A stretch of 64,000 nucleotides of DNA from Lumbricus terrestris (taxonomy: Eukaryota > Annelida > Clitellata > Crassiclitellata > Lumbricidae): contig OX457053.1 of the NCBI GenBank assembly GCA_949752735.1, positions 26,463,797-26,527,796 on the forward strand. Reading direction: 5' to 3'. The notes beneath the pieces are model-generated. The model was not told where the DNA came from, made no database searches, and saw nothing but the letters and a program-made list of their open reading frames with translations. How positions within the stretch are numbered: position 1 is the first letter of the stretch; every line of letters begins with the position of its first letter. Below are positions 32,309 to 42,545 of this stretch, in pieces. A program made the translations under genes and the position numbers.

Positions 32309-33156
32309 TACATAGGCCTATATGCGCCTCGCCGATCGTCCGAAGAATGTCTGTTTGTGGTCTCCCATAAATCTTGTTCCCAGAAGTTGGAGTAGAGTAT
32401 AGGCCTACATATCACATAGGAAAATGACTAAATCAGTAGTTGACAGTGCCAGTCATTTTCAAACTTACTGATAACTACAGGAGTCAAAGTTTGCAGTTTC
32501 ACGCACAATCATGTTCGTAAGGGACATGTCTTAGACGTCGTCTGGTGCGGTCTCTGGCAGACGTCCGACAAACAGCTAGAGCTGCTGTTGTGCATCTAAG
32601 TAAAATTAAAATAGCAGTAAACAGAGCATCCAGATGCAAGAGAAGTGCTTAGTGTTAGAGTTATAACAAAGGGAACACTTGCTGTAGTTTTATGTCAAGT
32701 TCTCATAACTAATAATATACTGTAGCAGGAATGGGTACAATTTAACATGTGGTAGAGCAGGGGAGGTTAGAAAACACAGAACTGTGAGCGGTACATATAT
32801 AAACAGTTAGCGCTCTGTGTGTGTGGTGTGTGTGTGTGTGTGTGTGCACTACCATGTCTATACGATATGCATGCCATATTCTGTAGATTCCAGGTGACTT
32901 ATTATCTTCCATATGGAACTTATATCAATCAATCAATCAACCAACCAATCAAACAATCAGAATTTACATAATTTATATGATTTAGTGATTTCCTATATTG
33001 CAGATTGCTAGTGAGAGACATGAAACGTCAAACTATGCTCATATTTTGCAGTACATTCCTGCAACATCATAGCATTTTCTACTAGGCTTATGCATTGTTT
33101 AGACATTTAAGTAAAATTTCCGTACAATTTTTCAAGTAGGGCTTAATGAGTCCAAA

Positions 33157-33160
<4 letters not shown>
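32304..33160. other. Non-coding stretch, nothing recognised
   Basis: Unique-looking sequence with one short GT tract (32818-32846). No supported ORF or element ends. Confidence 0.4.

Positions 33161-33210
<50 letters not shown>
33161..33210. repeat. (TA)n microsatellite
   Basis: Perfect TA run of about 24 units. Confidence 0.95.
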
Positions 33211-33211
<1 letters not shown>

Positions 33212-34424
33212 TTAGATATATATATATGCTCTCATACATTACTGAGACTTATAGTAAGACTTTGAGTTTCCTGCAAATAATCACACCAGACAGTCGATTG
33301 TAAACGTAACAAGTCAGCCCGAGTAAAAATTTAATGAGTTAGGCCCATTCATCTTTCACAGATAGAATTAATAATGAGCGGTTAGGCCTACATCACTAAT
33401 GTTGCATCACGTGTTGAAAGCAAAATATGAGACCCAGTCCAATAAACCAGGTAGATCATAATTATTTTAGCAACTGGTTTACTACAATGAAGAATAAGTA
33501 ACGCATAGTCCTACACAAAACTTTTTTTAAAACACTGAGGAAAATTTATTTGTAGACCTATAAATCTGACTTTGGGGGAATATGCTACTTCAGAACAGTA
33601 GGCCATTTTGTAGCTCACCTGAATTTCATTGCCCAAAGTATCGGAGTAGCAGAACGAAGCCTTGCATGGTAGTTTAGAGGAATGTTGATCTGCCCAGCTA
33701 CATGTATGTATACAGTGTCTCTTTGTCTAGGGCTGACAGTCCCCCTCGCACTCTAGTATACAGACGCTGTGCAGACTGCATGGTACCCGTGGTTCAAATG
33801 ATCGCTCTCTGCCGCTGCAACCGCCCAACCGATCGCAGGACCGTTGCTAATGGCCCCCAACCGACTGTCGTTAACATAATGACCACCACCATGACCCCAT
33901 ATGACACCGGCCTCCGGGAGATAATTTAATTTAAGGTAATTACAAACAACCTGCTAAGACGCAGCCTTTACCCGTGGCACTGCCATCATCGATGGGTGCG
34001 CAGATAGATACACGTGCAACCCGATATGTCTTCAGAGAGACGTCTTATAAGAAGGAACGATGAGAAGAGAAGGGATGAAGTGACTGGAAGGGAGGAAACG
34101 AATGAGAGAATGAAAGAAAGGACGAATCAAGGAAGAGAAAGGGAAGACTAAGTCTATGGTATGAAGAGAGTGAGGAAGTAACGATCAATAAATAATCTTT
34201 AAAAAATGTAACTAACGGACAGAAGGAGGATGGGGACTGCATTGAAGAGGTGCTCTTTCATCACATCACTTATTGCAGAACATCTGTCGCTATATAATCG
34301 ATTATAATTATAGACGTCACACACGGTCACATATCACATAGTATTGCATATTAAATATGCATATACTAATATACTATAGTCTATATGTATATATTATATG
34401 TATGTGTGTATATGTATGAGCAAT

Positions 34425-34470
34425 TGTAATAGCGCCTTTTCAAGATTACTACTCAGAGGCGCTCCTGAGT
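34425..34470 (-). repeat. Fragment of the GCGCTC-family repeat
   Basis: AATAGCGCCTTTTCAAGA and TACTCAGAGGCGCTCCTGAG, the terminal module only. Confidence 0.4.
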
Positions 34471-34550
34471 ACATGTCTCCGTCTCCGTCTGTCTGTCTTG
34501 CTGTCCGTCTCTATCTCTCTCACTCGCTCTATGTGAGACTCTGTCGCTCC

Positions 34551-34727
34551 ATGGCTTAAAGTGTGGCTGGACGGTCATGGACGGCGTCCATGCACTTATT
34601 TTAAAATATGAAGGCCGTCCTTCCACTTATTGGCCAGCACAGCCTGTAGGCGTAAGGGGCGTCCAGGCACTTCTTTTGGAAAGGTAAGGGGCGTCCATGC
34701 ACTTATTTTCCTACACTTTAAGCACTG
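34551..34727. mobile_element. Family-E MITE (GCTTAAAGTGTGG ends), copy 1
   Basis: GGCTTAAAGTGTGGCTGGACG to CTACACTTTAAGCACTG. The interior repeats GGGGCGTCCATGCACTTATTT. Sister copies lie at 41190 and 42287. Target duplication not visible here. Confidence 0.7.
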
Positions 34728-35199
34728 CCCGTGGGGGGAAACGAAGATTCAATGCAGCGTCGAAGTTTAAGTGTAAGCATTTCGGACTTGCCTTTGCTAT
34801 AGACCTATGTGAAATCCACGCCTGCCACATATTGCGTATACACTGATCGGATAGATGGGGTGGGGAATATGGTTGAAAGATAGACCTGACAAACTTACTC
34901 AAACAATAGGCCTATTAATATTATGTTAAAAGAAAGATAATAACATGAATAAAACTAATAATTATAGTCCTAATTCCTCTCATCCAGTACTTGGCCTGTA
35001 TATTTCACATATTATAATAATATTGTTGAAATGATTTTGGAACATTAGAATAATGTCTGTACACCCAATCTGAGTCACAGGCCTGAACGTTACCACATCG
35101 TCACGGAATATATAGTATATAGTAACAATCATTATCTATGACGCGAGGAACTTGATTTTATGACTCAATCCATCTGTCAATCTGCCGTCTATTTGCCTG

Positions 35200-35600
35200 C
35201 CCTGTCATTTCTATCCATCCACCCAGCCATCTGTCTATCTGCCTGTCTCTCTGAATCCCTCGCGTCCATCCGTCCATCTATCCATCGATCCATCGATCCA
35301 TCCATCCTTCCATCCGTGCATCTATCCATCCACCCATCCATTCATCCATCCATCGATCCATCCATTCTTCCATCCGTGCATCTATCTATCCATCCATCCA
35401 TCCATCCATCCATCCATCGATCCATCCATTCTTCCATCGGTGCATCTATCCATGTATCCATCCACTCATCCATCCATACATACATAGATCCATCGATCTA
35501 TCCATCCTTCCATCTGTGCATCTATCCATGCATCCACCCATCCAGCCATACATACTTACATCCATCCATCCATCCATCCATATATCCTTCCATCTAAAGA
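35200..35600. repeat. (CCAT)n microsatellite, left block
   Basis: Impure CCATCCATCCATCGAT tract. The 145-codon Ser/Ile/His/Pro frame is compositional. Confidence 0.95.
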
Positions 35601-35915
35601 AAAATGGACTGGAGTGGTGACAGCATTATACGTTAGTGAACGAGCAATTCTGTAAAGTTGACGCAGTTGATAGCAACAGTCTCAAGCAAGTCGATAAATG
35701 AGAGAAGCAAACGTGAGCTCCTGGTCCAAGAGGACACCAAGGTCACGGACCGTTTTGAGAAGGTATAACTGGAGAATTCAGTCACAAGTGCAGCAAAGTC
35801 AATTTTAGCAAGTTGCTTACGATTGCTATCTATAGCATGCAGATACATTTAGTCTTACTTGGATTTAGGCGCAATCGGTTAGACGACATCCATGTTTCTA
35901 GGGCATATACATTAT
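35601..35915 (-). pseudogene. CR1/L2-like LINE reverse transcriptase fragment
   Basis: On the minus strand [17 protein letters not shown] is the segment just after the YADD motif in CR1/L2-type LINEs. After frameshifts come RDLGVLLDQELTFAS and CYQLRQLYRIARSLTYNAV. Several stops and at least two frame changes show it is dead. It is bounded on both sides by CCAT microsatellite. Confidence 0.75.
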
Positions 35916-35924
35916 ATAATACAT

Positions 35925-36400
35925 CTATACGCCCATCCATTCATTCCATCCGTCCATCCATACATCCGTCTACCCATCAATACACCGATCCATCCATACA
36001 TATATACATCCGTCCGTCCATTCATCCATCCATCCATCCATCCATCCTTGCATCTATCCATCCATACATCCATTCATTCATCCATCCTTCCATCCCTCCA
36101 TCCATACTTTCATGCATCCATACATATATACATCCGTCCATCCTTCCGTTCATCCATCCATCTATCCACCTGTATATAGATCCATCCATACATCCATGCA
36201 TCCAAGCATCCATCTATCCATCCATGCATCGATTCCCATCCATCCATCTTTCCATCCATTCATCCATCCATCTATCCATCCATCCATATCCATCCATCCA
36301 TCCATATCCATCCATACATACATCCATCTATACTTACTTACATACATACACACATACATACACGCATACATACATTCATACATACATTCATACCTACAAA
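35925..36400. repeat. (CCAT)n / (CATA)n microsatellite, right block
   Basis: Impure CCATCCATACAT tract passing into CATA units after 36330. The long frames are compositional. Confidence 0.95.
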
Positions 36401-36539
36401 GTGTCTAAATATTAAGATGGACTCCCCATAAAGGATTTATTTTGAATTCGACTGGTCTACAAGACGCATTTGATGTTGGTTGAACCAATTAATCTTTATG
36501 GGAAATAGACTAATACTAGGCTATATGCCTATCGAATTG

Positions 36540-37935
36540 TTTATGCAACATTAAAATAACGTTGGTAACCGAACGTTATATGCGCAAGTTCTCAAAACCT
36601 TACGAAAACGTCTGAAAGTTTCATATAGACTAATTATTTTAATGTTAACAAGGATTCCATAATTTTGAATTCAACTGGTACAAGGCACAGTTGATATTGA
36701 TTGAAACAATCCCTCTAGCCGAAACGTATCTGGAACACCAGAATAACGTTTGCAGCCTAGTGTTATAGACAAAACGTTCCCATGGACGACGTTATGTAAA
36801 CGTGTGGAAGTTGGATAGAGTAATGGATAGCACGCTGGCATAGAGAGCAAGAGGTAACGAGTTCGAGCCCCCATTGACAGAACAAGCTTTATATAGGCTG
36901 CTATAATTAGCGCCTAATACTGAAGGCTGTAGGCTATGTTTTTATAGTGTAGTTAAGATTTGCGTATTCTGTTATCTGCATTCTTTTTAATTGTTTAAAC
37001 TGCATAAGTGTAGACTGTAAACGGTTTCGTTCTCTCAACCGGATTGTTTAATAAATGAAAATTGTTATCTAATGAATTGTCTTAATATAACTGTGATTCC
37101 ATAAACGACCATTTACGGGTTCAATTGGCACAAGACGCAGTGCATATGTGTCGAAACAATACGTCTTTATAGACAATTGGCCAACATCCTGCTGAAACGT
37201 TTCTGGAACATTGGAATAACGTTTTTAGCCTAACGTTGTATACAAACGTTTCTGCCACGTTGCGAAAACGTCTAAAAGTTGGATATCTACTAAATTGTCT
37301 TAATATAAGAGGGATTCCATAAACGACCAATTATGTGTTCAATTGGTACAAGACGCAGTGCATATGTGTCGAAACAATCCGTATTTATAGACAATTGGCC
37401 AACATTCTGCTGAAACGTTTCTGGAACATTGGAGTAACGTTTGTAGCCTACGTTGCATATAAACGTTCCACCAACGTTACGGAAACGTCTGCAAGTTCGG
37501 TATCTAAAATATTGTGTTAATATTGCAAGGGCCTCTTTTTATGTGCTCTCCATGTTTATCTGCTTCATCGCATTTGATCTACGCTCAAGAAATTCGTCTT
37601 TTTGGCTAAAGTGAAATTCTGCTGAAACGTGGCAGGAACGTTACCGAAACGTTTGTTACTCCGTGTTAAAATAAAATGATTTAATGCTACTAGGTCATTT
37701 ATTTTAACGTAGCTATTTTTATCTTAAATAGAATGCGTCCAATCTGAGTGCAAATAAAACGACTGTAGCGTCAAGTGAAATTTTGAGCAAACGTTATCCC
37801 AACGATAGCGAAACGTCGTGACAAAACTGCTCTCTTAATAGCGTTTCTTCAACGTTATCGTGACGTTTAGAATGTAACGCAAACCGTCATTCAACGTTCC
37901 TAACTAAAAGTAAACGTTTAAAAAACGTTTCCGTG
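36540..37935. repeat. AACGTT-rich repeats, right end of the ~9-kb insertion
   Basis: AACGTT motifs are dense again. A ~235-bp unit containing GACGCAGTGCATATGTGTCG and TTCTGGAACATTGGA is present twice (37100-37300 and 37330-37510). Confidence 0.75.
36818..37070 (+). mobile_element. tRNA-derived SINE (family 2), copy 2
   Basis: ATGGATAGCACGCTGGCATAG and ACGAGTTCGAGCCCC, then CTTTATATAGGCTGCTAT and GTTCTCTCAACCGGATTGTT, in the same order as the copy at 21781. It sits within the AACGTT-rich repeats. Confidence 0.6.
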
Positions 37936-38037
37936 CTGCCTAAAAGTGACAACTACATGCATTTCTTCGTGCACTGAACAGGTGAAATGCGTAGGGTTCC
38001 GCGAGCAAATGAGTGCTTGAGAAGGGTTCCGTCACTA

Positions 38038-38062
38038 TAAAAAGGTTGAAAACCACTGATGT
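38038..38062. mobile_element. Right end of a CAGTGGTTTTCAACC hAT element
   Basis: AAAAAGGTTGAAAACCACTG is a typical hAT terminus. No matching left end was found, so it is a fragment next to the AACGTT insertion boundary. Confidence 0.35.
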
Positions 38063-38203
38063 AGGGCTATGAAAAAGGTCATCAACTATTTTGACGGATA
38101 AAATGGTATCTTTTTCTTGGGAATTCGACAAATGACTAAAAAAATTATCAGATTAATTTTTCGCTGACCAAGACGAAAATTTCTGTCCGCCCTTGCCGAT
38201 GGA

Positions 38204-40560
38204 CACAGCAGGCGGCTATTCTTTAAAGCTATGCCTGCCAGTACTGGTTATTTCTAGGCTAGATGTGAACAGAAGGGTGTATTATACTCTGGGCTGGAAA
38301 GTCCTTCTGCAACGTTATGTAGGCTATACGCCTGTTGGAGCGCGCGAAGGCCTCTTCCGTCAGGAAAGCATCAAGTCCTGCGTAATGAACAAAATGCCAG
38401 GCAGTTTATTGTATTAATTAAGAAATATCGACGAATACCGGTAAGAAACCGGGGCCCAGGTGTACGGGAAATAAAACTGAATGTGGAGAACAAGGCACAG
38501 GCCTATTTCAGGGTGAGAATTTTGAGGGGTGGGGTGGAGTTTCAACTCCCAGTCTTTCTTAGAGCTCCATAGCAAAGTTTGATTTTCACACCCCAATTTC
38601 AAGTGGATCATAGACTCATAGTCCAACCCCTCCTTCAGTTATTTTTCTACAATTCTCACACTTGCCTATTAAATATTGTTGTAAAAATTGAGCCGAGGCG
38701 ACACCTCATGGTAAGGAAGGAAACAACCGGATATAGCTTAAATTTGCACGATATGTCAGTCCTTCACATAGATTCCTTGAGTTTAGAGCACACGGCATCG
38801 CATGGCGTCTTAAGTATCTTCTGAGATGCATCTACATAAGTACGTATACATAGGCAGAAGAAGGGGGCGTGGCAAACTTCAAACAGTTTACGACGACGAC
38901 CACCGCATTGGAATTCGACCAATAAAATTTTATAGGTCTACTATCGAAGAACTTCGAGTGTCTAAGATTTTTGTTACTTTCGCCAAAACGAACGAGTTCC
39001 CGCTTCTAGCTGCTATCAAGAAAGTACGCACTGCACTGTATTTAAAAAATCTTTTTTGGCATTGCGACCGAAACAATCAAGTAGGGCCTATATCAATGCC
39101 TGAATATAATTTGCATAATAGGACCTATATTAGGCCTATGTAGGTCCAATACATGCAGCGATGAGCAAGCAACTTTAAAAAGTAGGCCAATTTTTGAACA
39201 TGCAAAATAAAACACTTTTCTAATGAATTTGAAAATAAAAATAAAATACTGTTCAGTCAAACTTGCTTATTCCAATTAGCTCTGCCATGAATACATATGC
39301 ATGCCTAGGCTTAAAGCATATAAACAGCAAAGCAGTAACAAAACACATAGCCACGAAGAAAATTACCTAGAACATGAACAGGGATCCCTGGAAATGTAAT
39401 TTTAAAATATTTAGAAAATACATTATTTTATGAAACACTTTTCGCAGTGCGCTGCATGGAGCCCAGTTCTGCGCAGTTGTCGGTCCATAGGCCTATTGTT
39501 TCAAGAGAAAGATCTCTTGTAATCTATAGGGCATATACGACTTGACGGTTGACACACTTCATTCTGCAGGCTTCAACAAATTCTTGACATTTCTTGTCCG
39601 CAAGAGCTTTGAAAACTATCAACGGCGTGGCGTATTCGACCTTGGTTGAATTCGTGTTGTCAGGTCAAACAGCCTCTTTATTGTTTATTCTAAAATGGCG
39701 TTATATAAATTTACAATTACAGCTAGATTACAGCCTTCTTTAGGCCGACTGCACTGCCAACATGCAGAGAGAGACGATTCAAAACCTATATAGCTATAGG
39801 ACTCTGTTTTTCGCGCATGTAGACCTAGGCCTATAACAGCCGCATGTCTCGCTTGATTTAAGGACTATTGTCTGCCTGACTGTTACGGTAGGCCTACGTG
39901 ATGCGCTTAAACCCGCGGGACAGTCAGCTATAGACGCATGCGCAGATAAGCACACAGGGTCTCAGACAGACGCAAAGACACATACAAGCAGAAAGATAAA
40001 TAAAAAGAGAAATAGAAAAAGATCAGGATTGAGTGAAGTTTAAGTATTGCATCTTACCCCACCGCAGTTCATATTTAACGGTCGAATTGTCTTGGAAAGA
40101 AAAAACCAAAAAGACAGAGAGATAGACAGACAGAGAGACAAACAGACACGCAGGCAGACAGACGAACAGACAAAGACACATTTCCAGAGAATTGGAGGAG
40201 GAGAATTCTCTGACGTCGTAGTTTCGACGCAGTGGTGGCGGCGGAACATGCCTTCGCGGGTAAGTTTAAAGAGACCATGCAGCGAAATGAAAGTGTTTCG
40301 CCAAACCTTCTCAAGTGGGGCCTTCATTGTACATCAAGGTTAATGGGGTCTAGCGGGTGCACGCCTTCCTCAGAACTCCGAGAAAACACGTGTGTATACC
40401 CGCCGCATAAACGCAACATCCAAGTATCTGCAGCCATGCAATCATCGATTACACGATGGTGGTAGGCTACCATATTATGGTTCCTGGACTCCATCACCTG
40501 ACCCCGCATACCCCCTCCTTCTTCCGTCAGTCTTGCCTCTCTGCCTTCCTCGGTCCTTCT
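38204..40560. other. Intergenic region upstream of the neurotrophin gene
   Basis: No supported gene. AGGCCT motifs are still frequent (39127, 39490, 39826, 39890). A CACGTG E-box at 40385-40390 and a CRE-like TGACGTCG at 40211 lie within 400 bases of the presumed start site; their use is speculative. Confidence 0.4.
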
Positions 40561-40574
40561 CAAGGAGTAGCCGG

Positions 40575-40585
40575 TATATATAAGG
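40575..40585 (+). promoter_or_regulatory. TATA box of the neurotrophin gene
   Basis: TATATATAAGG is followed about 29 bases later by a pyrimidine-CAG context (TCCAGTAC, A at 40604) suitable for initiation. The exon that follows ends at the ATG of the neurotrophin. No other TATA box lies closer. Confidence 0.55.
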
Positions 40586-40603
40586 ACCACTCGTTGATCG
40601 TCC

Positions 40604-40864
40604 AGTACGTCTCAGATGCGATCGGCTGTCGACTTTTTGGTCTACTCCAGCGAGATTCGTAACCACATCGTCCAACTCGCTCCCAAGTAGACGTCTGGTA
40701 GAGCCTGACTTTCCTGCACAGCTCTGGAATCAAGTTATAAACTGCGATTGATAAAGATTATAAGGAACGGTAGCGACATATTTGGCGACTTTCTCCGACG
40801 TCTCAACTCTCAAGTCTACCTGCAGACTCTCCAAAACGGAATCTCAGATATAGTTTCTACAATG
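40604..40864 (+). CDS. NT: Neurotrophin exon 1: 5' UTR plus start codon
   Basis: The exon is about 260 bases and its last three are ATG (40862-40864), with A at -3 (ACA ATG). The consensus donor GTAAGC begins at the next base. Exon 2 opens directly after a splice acceptor with a hydrophobic leader but has no usable ATG: its first in-frame ATG lies about 90 codons in, past the signal peptide. The single-methionine exon therefore supplies the start. A 24-codon uORF (40616-40690) lies in the leader. The start at 40604 is inferred from the TATA box. Vertebrate neurotrophin genes also place short 5' exons before one large coding exon. Confidence 0.7.
40616..40690 (+). promoter_or_regulatory. Upstream ORF (24 codons) in the neurotrophin leader
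   Basis: ATG CGA TCG ... AAG TAG, wholly inside exon 1 and ending 171 bases before the main ATG. If the transcript starts at 40604, ribosomes meet this ATG first (context CAG ATG C, G at -1 and C at -3, weak). It could reduce translation of the neurotrophin. Confidence 0.45.
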
Positions 40865-40962
40865 GTAAGCATAATCAGTAGAAGCGTTGCCCGTGTCTCG
40901 CGCACGCTTCTGTGAAAGATGATGCACTGATCGCGATCATCGATCGATCCTGGCTTTCTTCA

Positions 40963-41418
40963 CAGTGGCGGCTCCAGGATTTCATTTTTTAGGGGGCTGA
41001 ATCTTCGCGGAGGAAATTTTCAATTTTCCATTTTCATCCGCCAGCAAATCTGACGACCTTTTTTAGTCATTCGGCCGAAATCTCATGAATGAATGTACTT
41101 CATTTTCAGAGGGGGGAGCTTATCGTGGAAATGTTTCAGTTTGACATGTCCAAACAACCGGATGGCCTTTTTTAGGATGGGGTTAGCTACAGTGCTTAAA
41201 GTGGGAAAAAATAAGTGCCTGGACGCCCCTTATCTTTTCAAAAGAAGTGCCTGGACGCCCCTTACCTTTCTAGTTATTGCTGGCCAATAAGTGGCTGGAC
41301 GGCGTTCAGATTTTAAAATAGGTGCATGGACGCCGTCCATGACCGTCCAGCCACACTTTAAGCTCTGGTTAGCTACCGGATGGCCTTTTAGGGTGGCTTA
41401 GCCCTCCGGCCGCCAGTG
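40963..41418. mobile_element. MITE 'H' (CAGTGGCGGCTCC ends) with nested family-E MITE
   Basis: The left end is CAGTGGCGGCTCCAGG and the right end CCTCCGGCCGCCAGTG. The flanks TTTCTTCA (40955-40962) and TTTCTTTA (41419-41426) form an 8-bp target duplication with one change. A family-E copy sits inside at 41190. It lies in the neurotrophin intron. Confidence 0.7.
41190..41367. mobile_element. Family-E MITE, copy 2 (178 bp)
   Basis: CAGTGCTTAAAGTGGG to CACACTTTAAGCTCTG, with a perfect 8-bp target duplication GTTAGCTA (41182-41189, 41368-41375). Nested in MITE H. Confidence 0.85.
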
Positions 41419-41744
41419 TTTCTTTAAGAGAGTCAAATCTCGGGATAGCATATTTATTTATTGAAATCTTCAACCACTCTTTTCCATGCCCACTGAAATA
41501 ATAGTATAATTTGTTAAGACGACGCATGGTACTTATGTATAGCCTACCATTACAATAATTACACGGAAACTAAAAAAGAATTTGTTATCATCGCAAAAGT
41601 TTATTTTATTGACACCTTAAACCACTCTTATGAGCACTGGAATTCAGTGAAATAGTACAACAATTATTTTAAAGACGTCAGTTTAAAACTGCATTGTGGA
41701 AATTTAAACAAGAGTCGGTGAGGAGTCGCCGCATCCATTAAAGT

Positions 41745-42145
41745 CAGGGGCGGATCCACGCAAGGCCAATCCAGCCATGTCCCCAATGAGAATTTGCATA
41801 GGACGAGCCCACCCTACCATCAGGTTCCAACAGGCTTTTATAGAATGTAGCGGGAAAAGTTGAGAGTGAAAAAGTAGCATATAATTATACGTACGATGCA
41901 ATGTATGAACAAGCTGAGAGAAAACAGCCAACAGTAGCGTATATAGGCCTACTATAGCTATGAATAAAAAAGGACATCAGCTATTTTGGCGGGGAAAATG
42001 GTATGCCTATATATTTTCACGGCATCTCGACCAAATGACTAAAAATGGTCGTCATCTTATTTTTCGGCCAAAGACCCATCAAATTTTTTTCCAGCCAAGA
42101 CAAAAAATTTAGGCCCCACTTCGAAAATGTCTGTATCCCTCCCTG
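41745..42145. mobile_element. Family-G MITE copy (401 bp)
   Basis: CAGGGGCGGATCCACG to GTATCCCTCCCTG. The flanks ATTAAAGT (41737-41744) and ATCAAAGT (42146-42153) differ at one base. It is the longest contiguous copy of the family here and includes TGACTAAAAATGGTCGTCAT. It lies in the neurotrophin intron. Confidence 0.75.
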
Positions 42146-42286
42146 ATCAAAGTAGGCCTACTGGTAGACCTATAGGCTACTGTTGTAGAATGTAGAGTAT
42201 GATAGGGTCGCGTGGTCGGACACAGTCACACAAAGAGTTATGGCCCAATAGGCTTATAGCATCTAGAATTTGAGAGTGAGTAGATG

Positions 42287-42463
42287 CAGTGCTTATAAAG
42301 TGTGGGAAAATAAGTGCCTGAAAGCCCCTCATATTTCCAAAAGAAGTGCCTGGACCCTCACCTTTTCAAGCCGTGCTGGCCAATAAGTTGCAGGGCGGCA
42401 TTCAGATTTTAAAATAAGTGCATGGACGCCGTCCATGACCGTCCAGCCACACTTTAAGCCCTG
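42287..42463. mobile_element. Family-E MITE, copy 3
   Basis: CAGTGCTTATAAAGTGTGG to CACACTTTAAGCCCTG, same interior as 34551 and 41190. The flanks (AGTAGATG / TGTAGATG a few bases further on) suggest an eroded target duplication. It lies only 80 bases before neurotrophin exon 2. Confidence 0.65.
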
Positions 42464-42545
42464 AACTGTAGATGAGATAAACAGAGCGTAGGCCTATACA
42501 CGTCGTTATGCTTAGCCTAATTCTAATATGTCTTTATAATTGCAG

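Larger units (their letters stand above)
28972..37940. mobile_element. AACGTT-rich large element or composite insertion (~9 kb)
   Basis: It begins GGTAGCACACAAACGTTTAT and, reversed at the other end, GGCAGCACGGAAACG. Both termini are crowded with AACGTT palindromes (28985-29935 and 36555-37930). The interior holds diverged tandem repeats, microsatellites, a LINE remnant and a SINE. No transposase is seen and no target duplication was found, so this could be one element or several. Confidence 0.45.
28762..38195. mobile_element. Family-G MITE split by ~9 kb of inserted DNA
   Basis: The left part (CAGGGGTGGATCCAGGG, 28762-~28830) and the right part (~38060-38195, ending GTCCGCCCTTG) each match their side of the intact copies at 26331 and 41745. 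Both are flanked by CCGATGGA (28754-28761 and 38196-38203), a perfect 8-bp target duplication. The two halves were therefore once adjacent, and the DNA between arrived later. Confidence 0.7.

Noticed and set aside
34045..34242. Minus-strand 65-codon Ser/Phe-rich ORF
   Set aside because: Purine-rich degenerate GAA/GGA stretch on the plus strand; no motif or splice context.
35160..36415. ORFs of 95-200 codons rich in Ser/Ile/His/Pro
   Set aside because: Frames through CCAT microsatellite; no start context and no homology.
42540..42545. Start of the neurotrophin at the first codon of the open frame
   Set aside because: That codon is TTG and overlaps the splice acceptor TTGCAG; the true start is the ATG at the end of exon 1.
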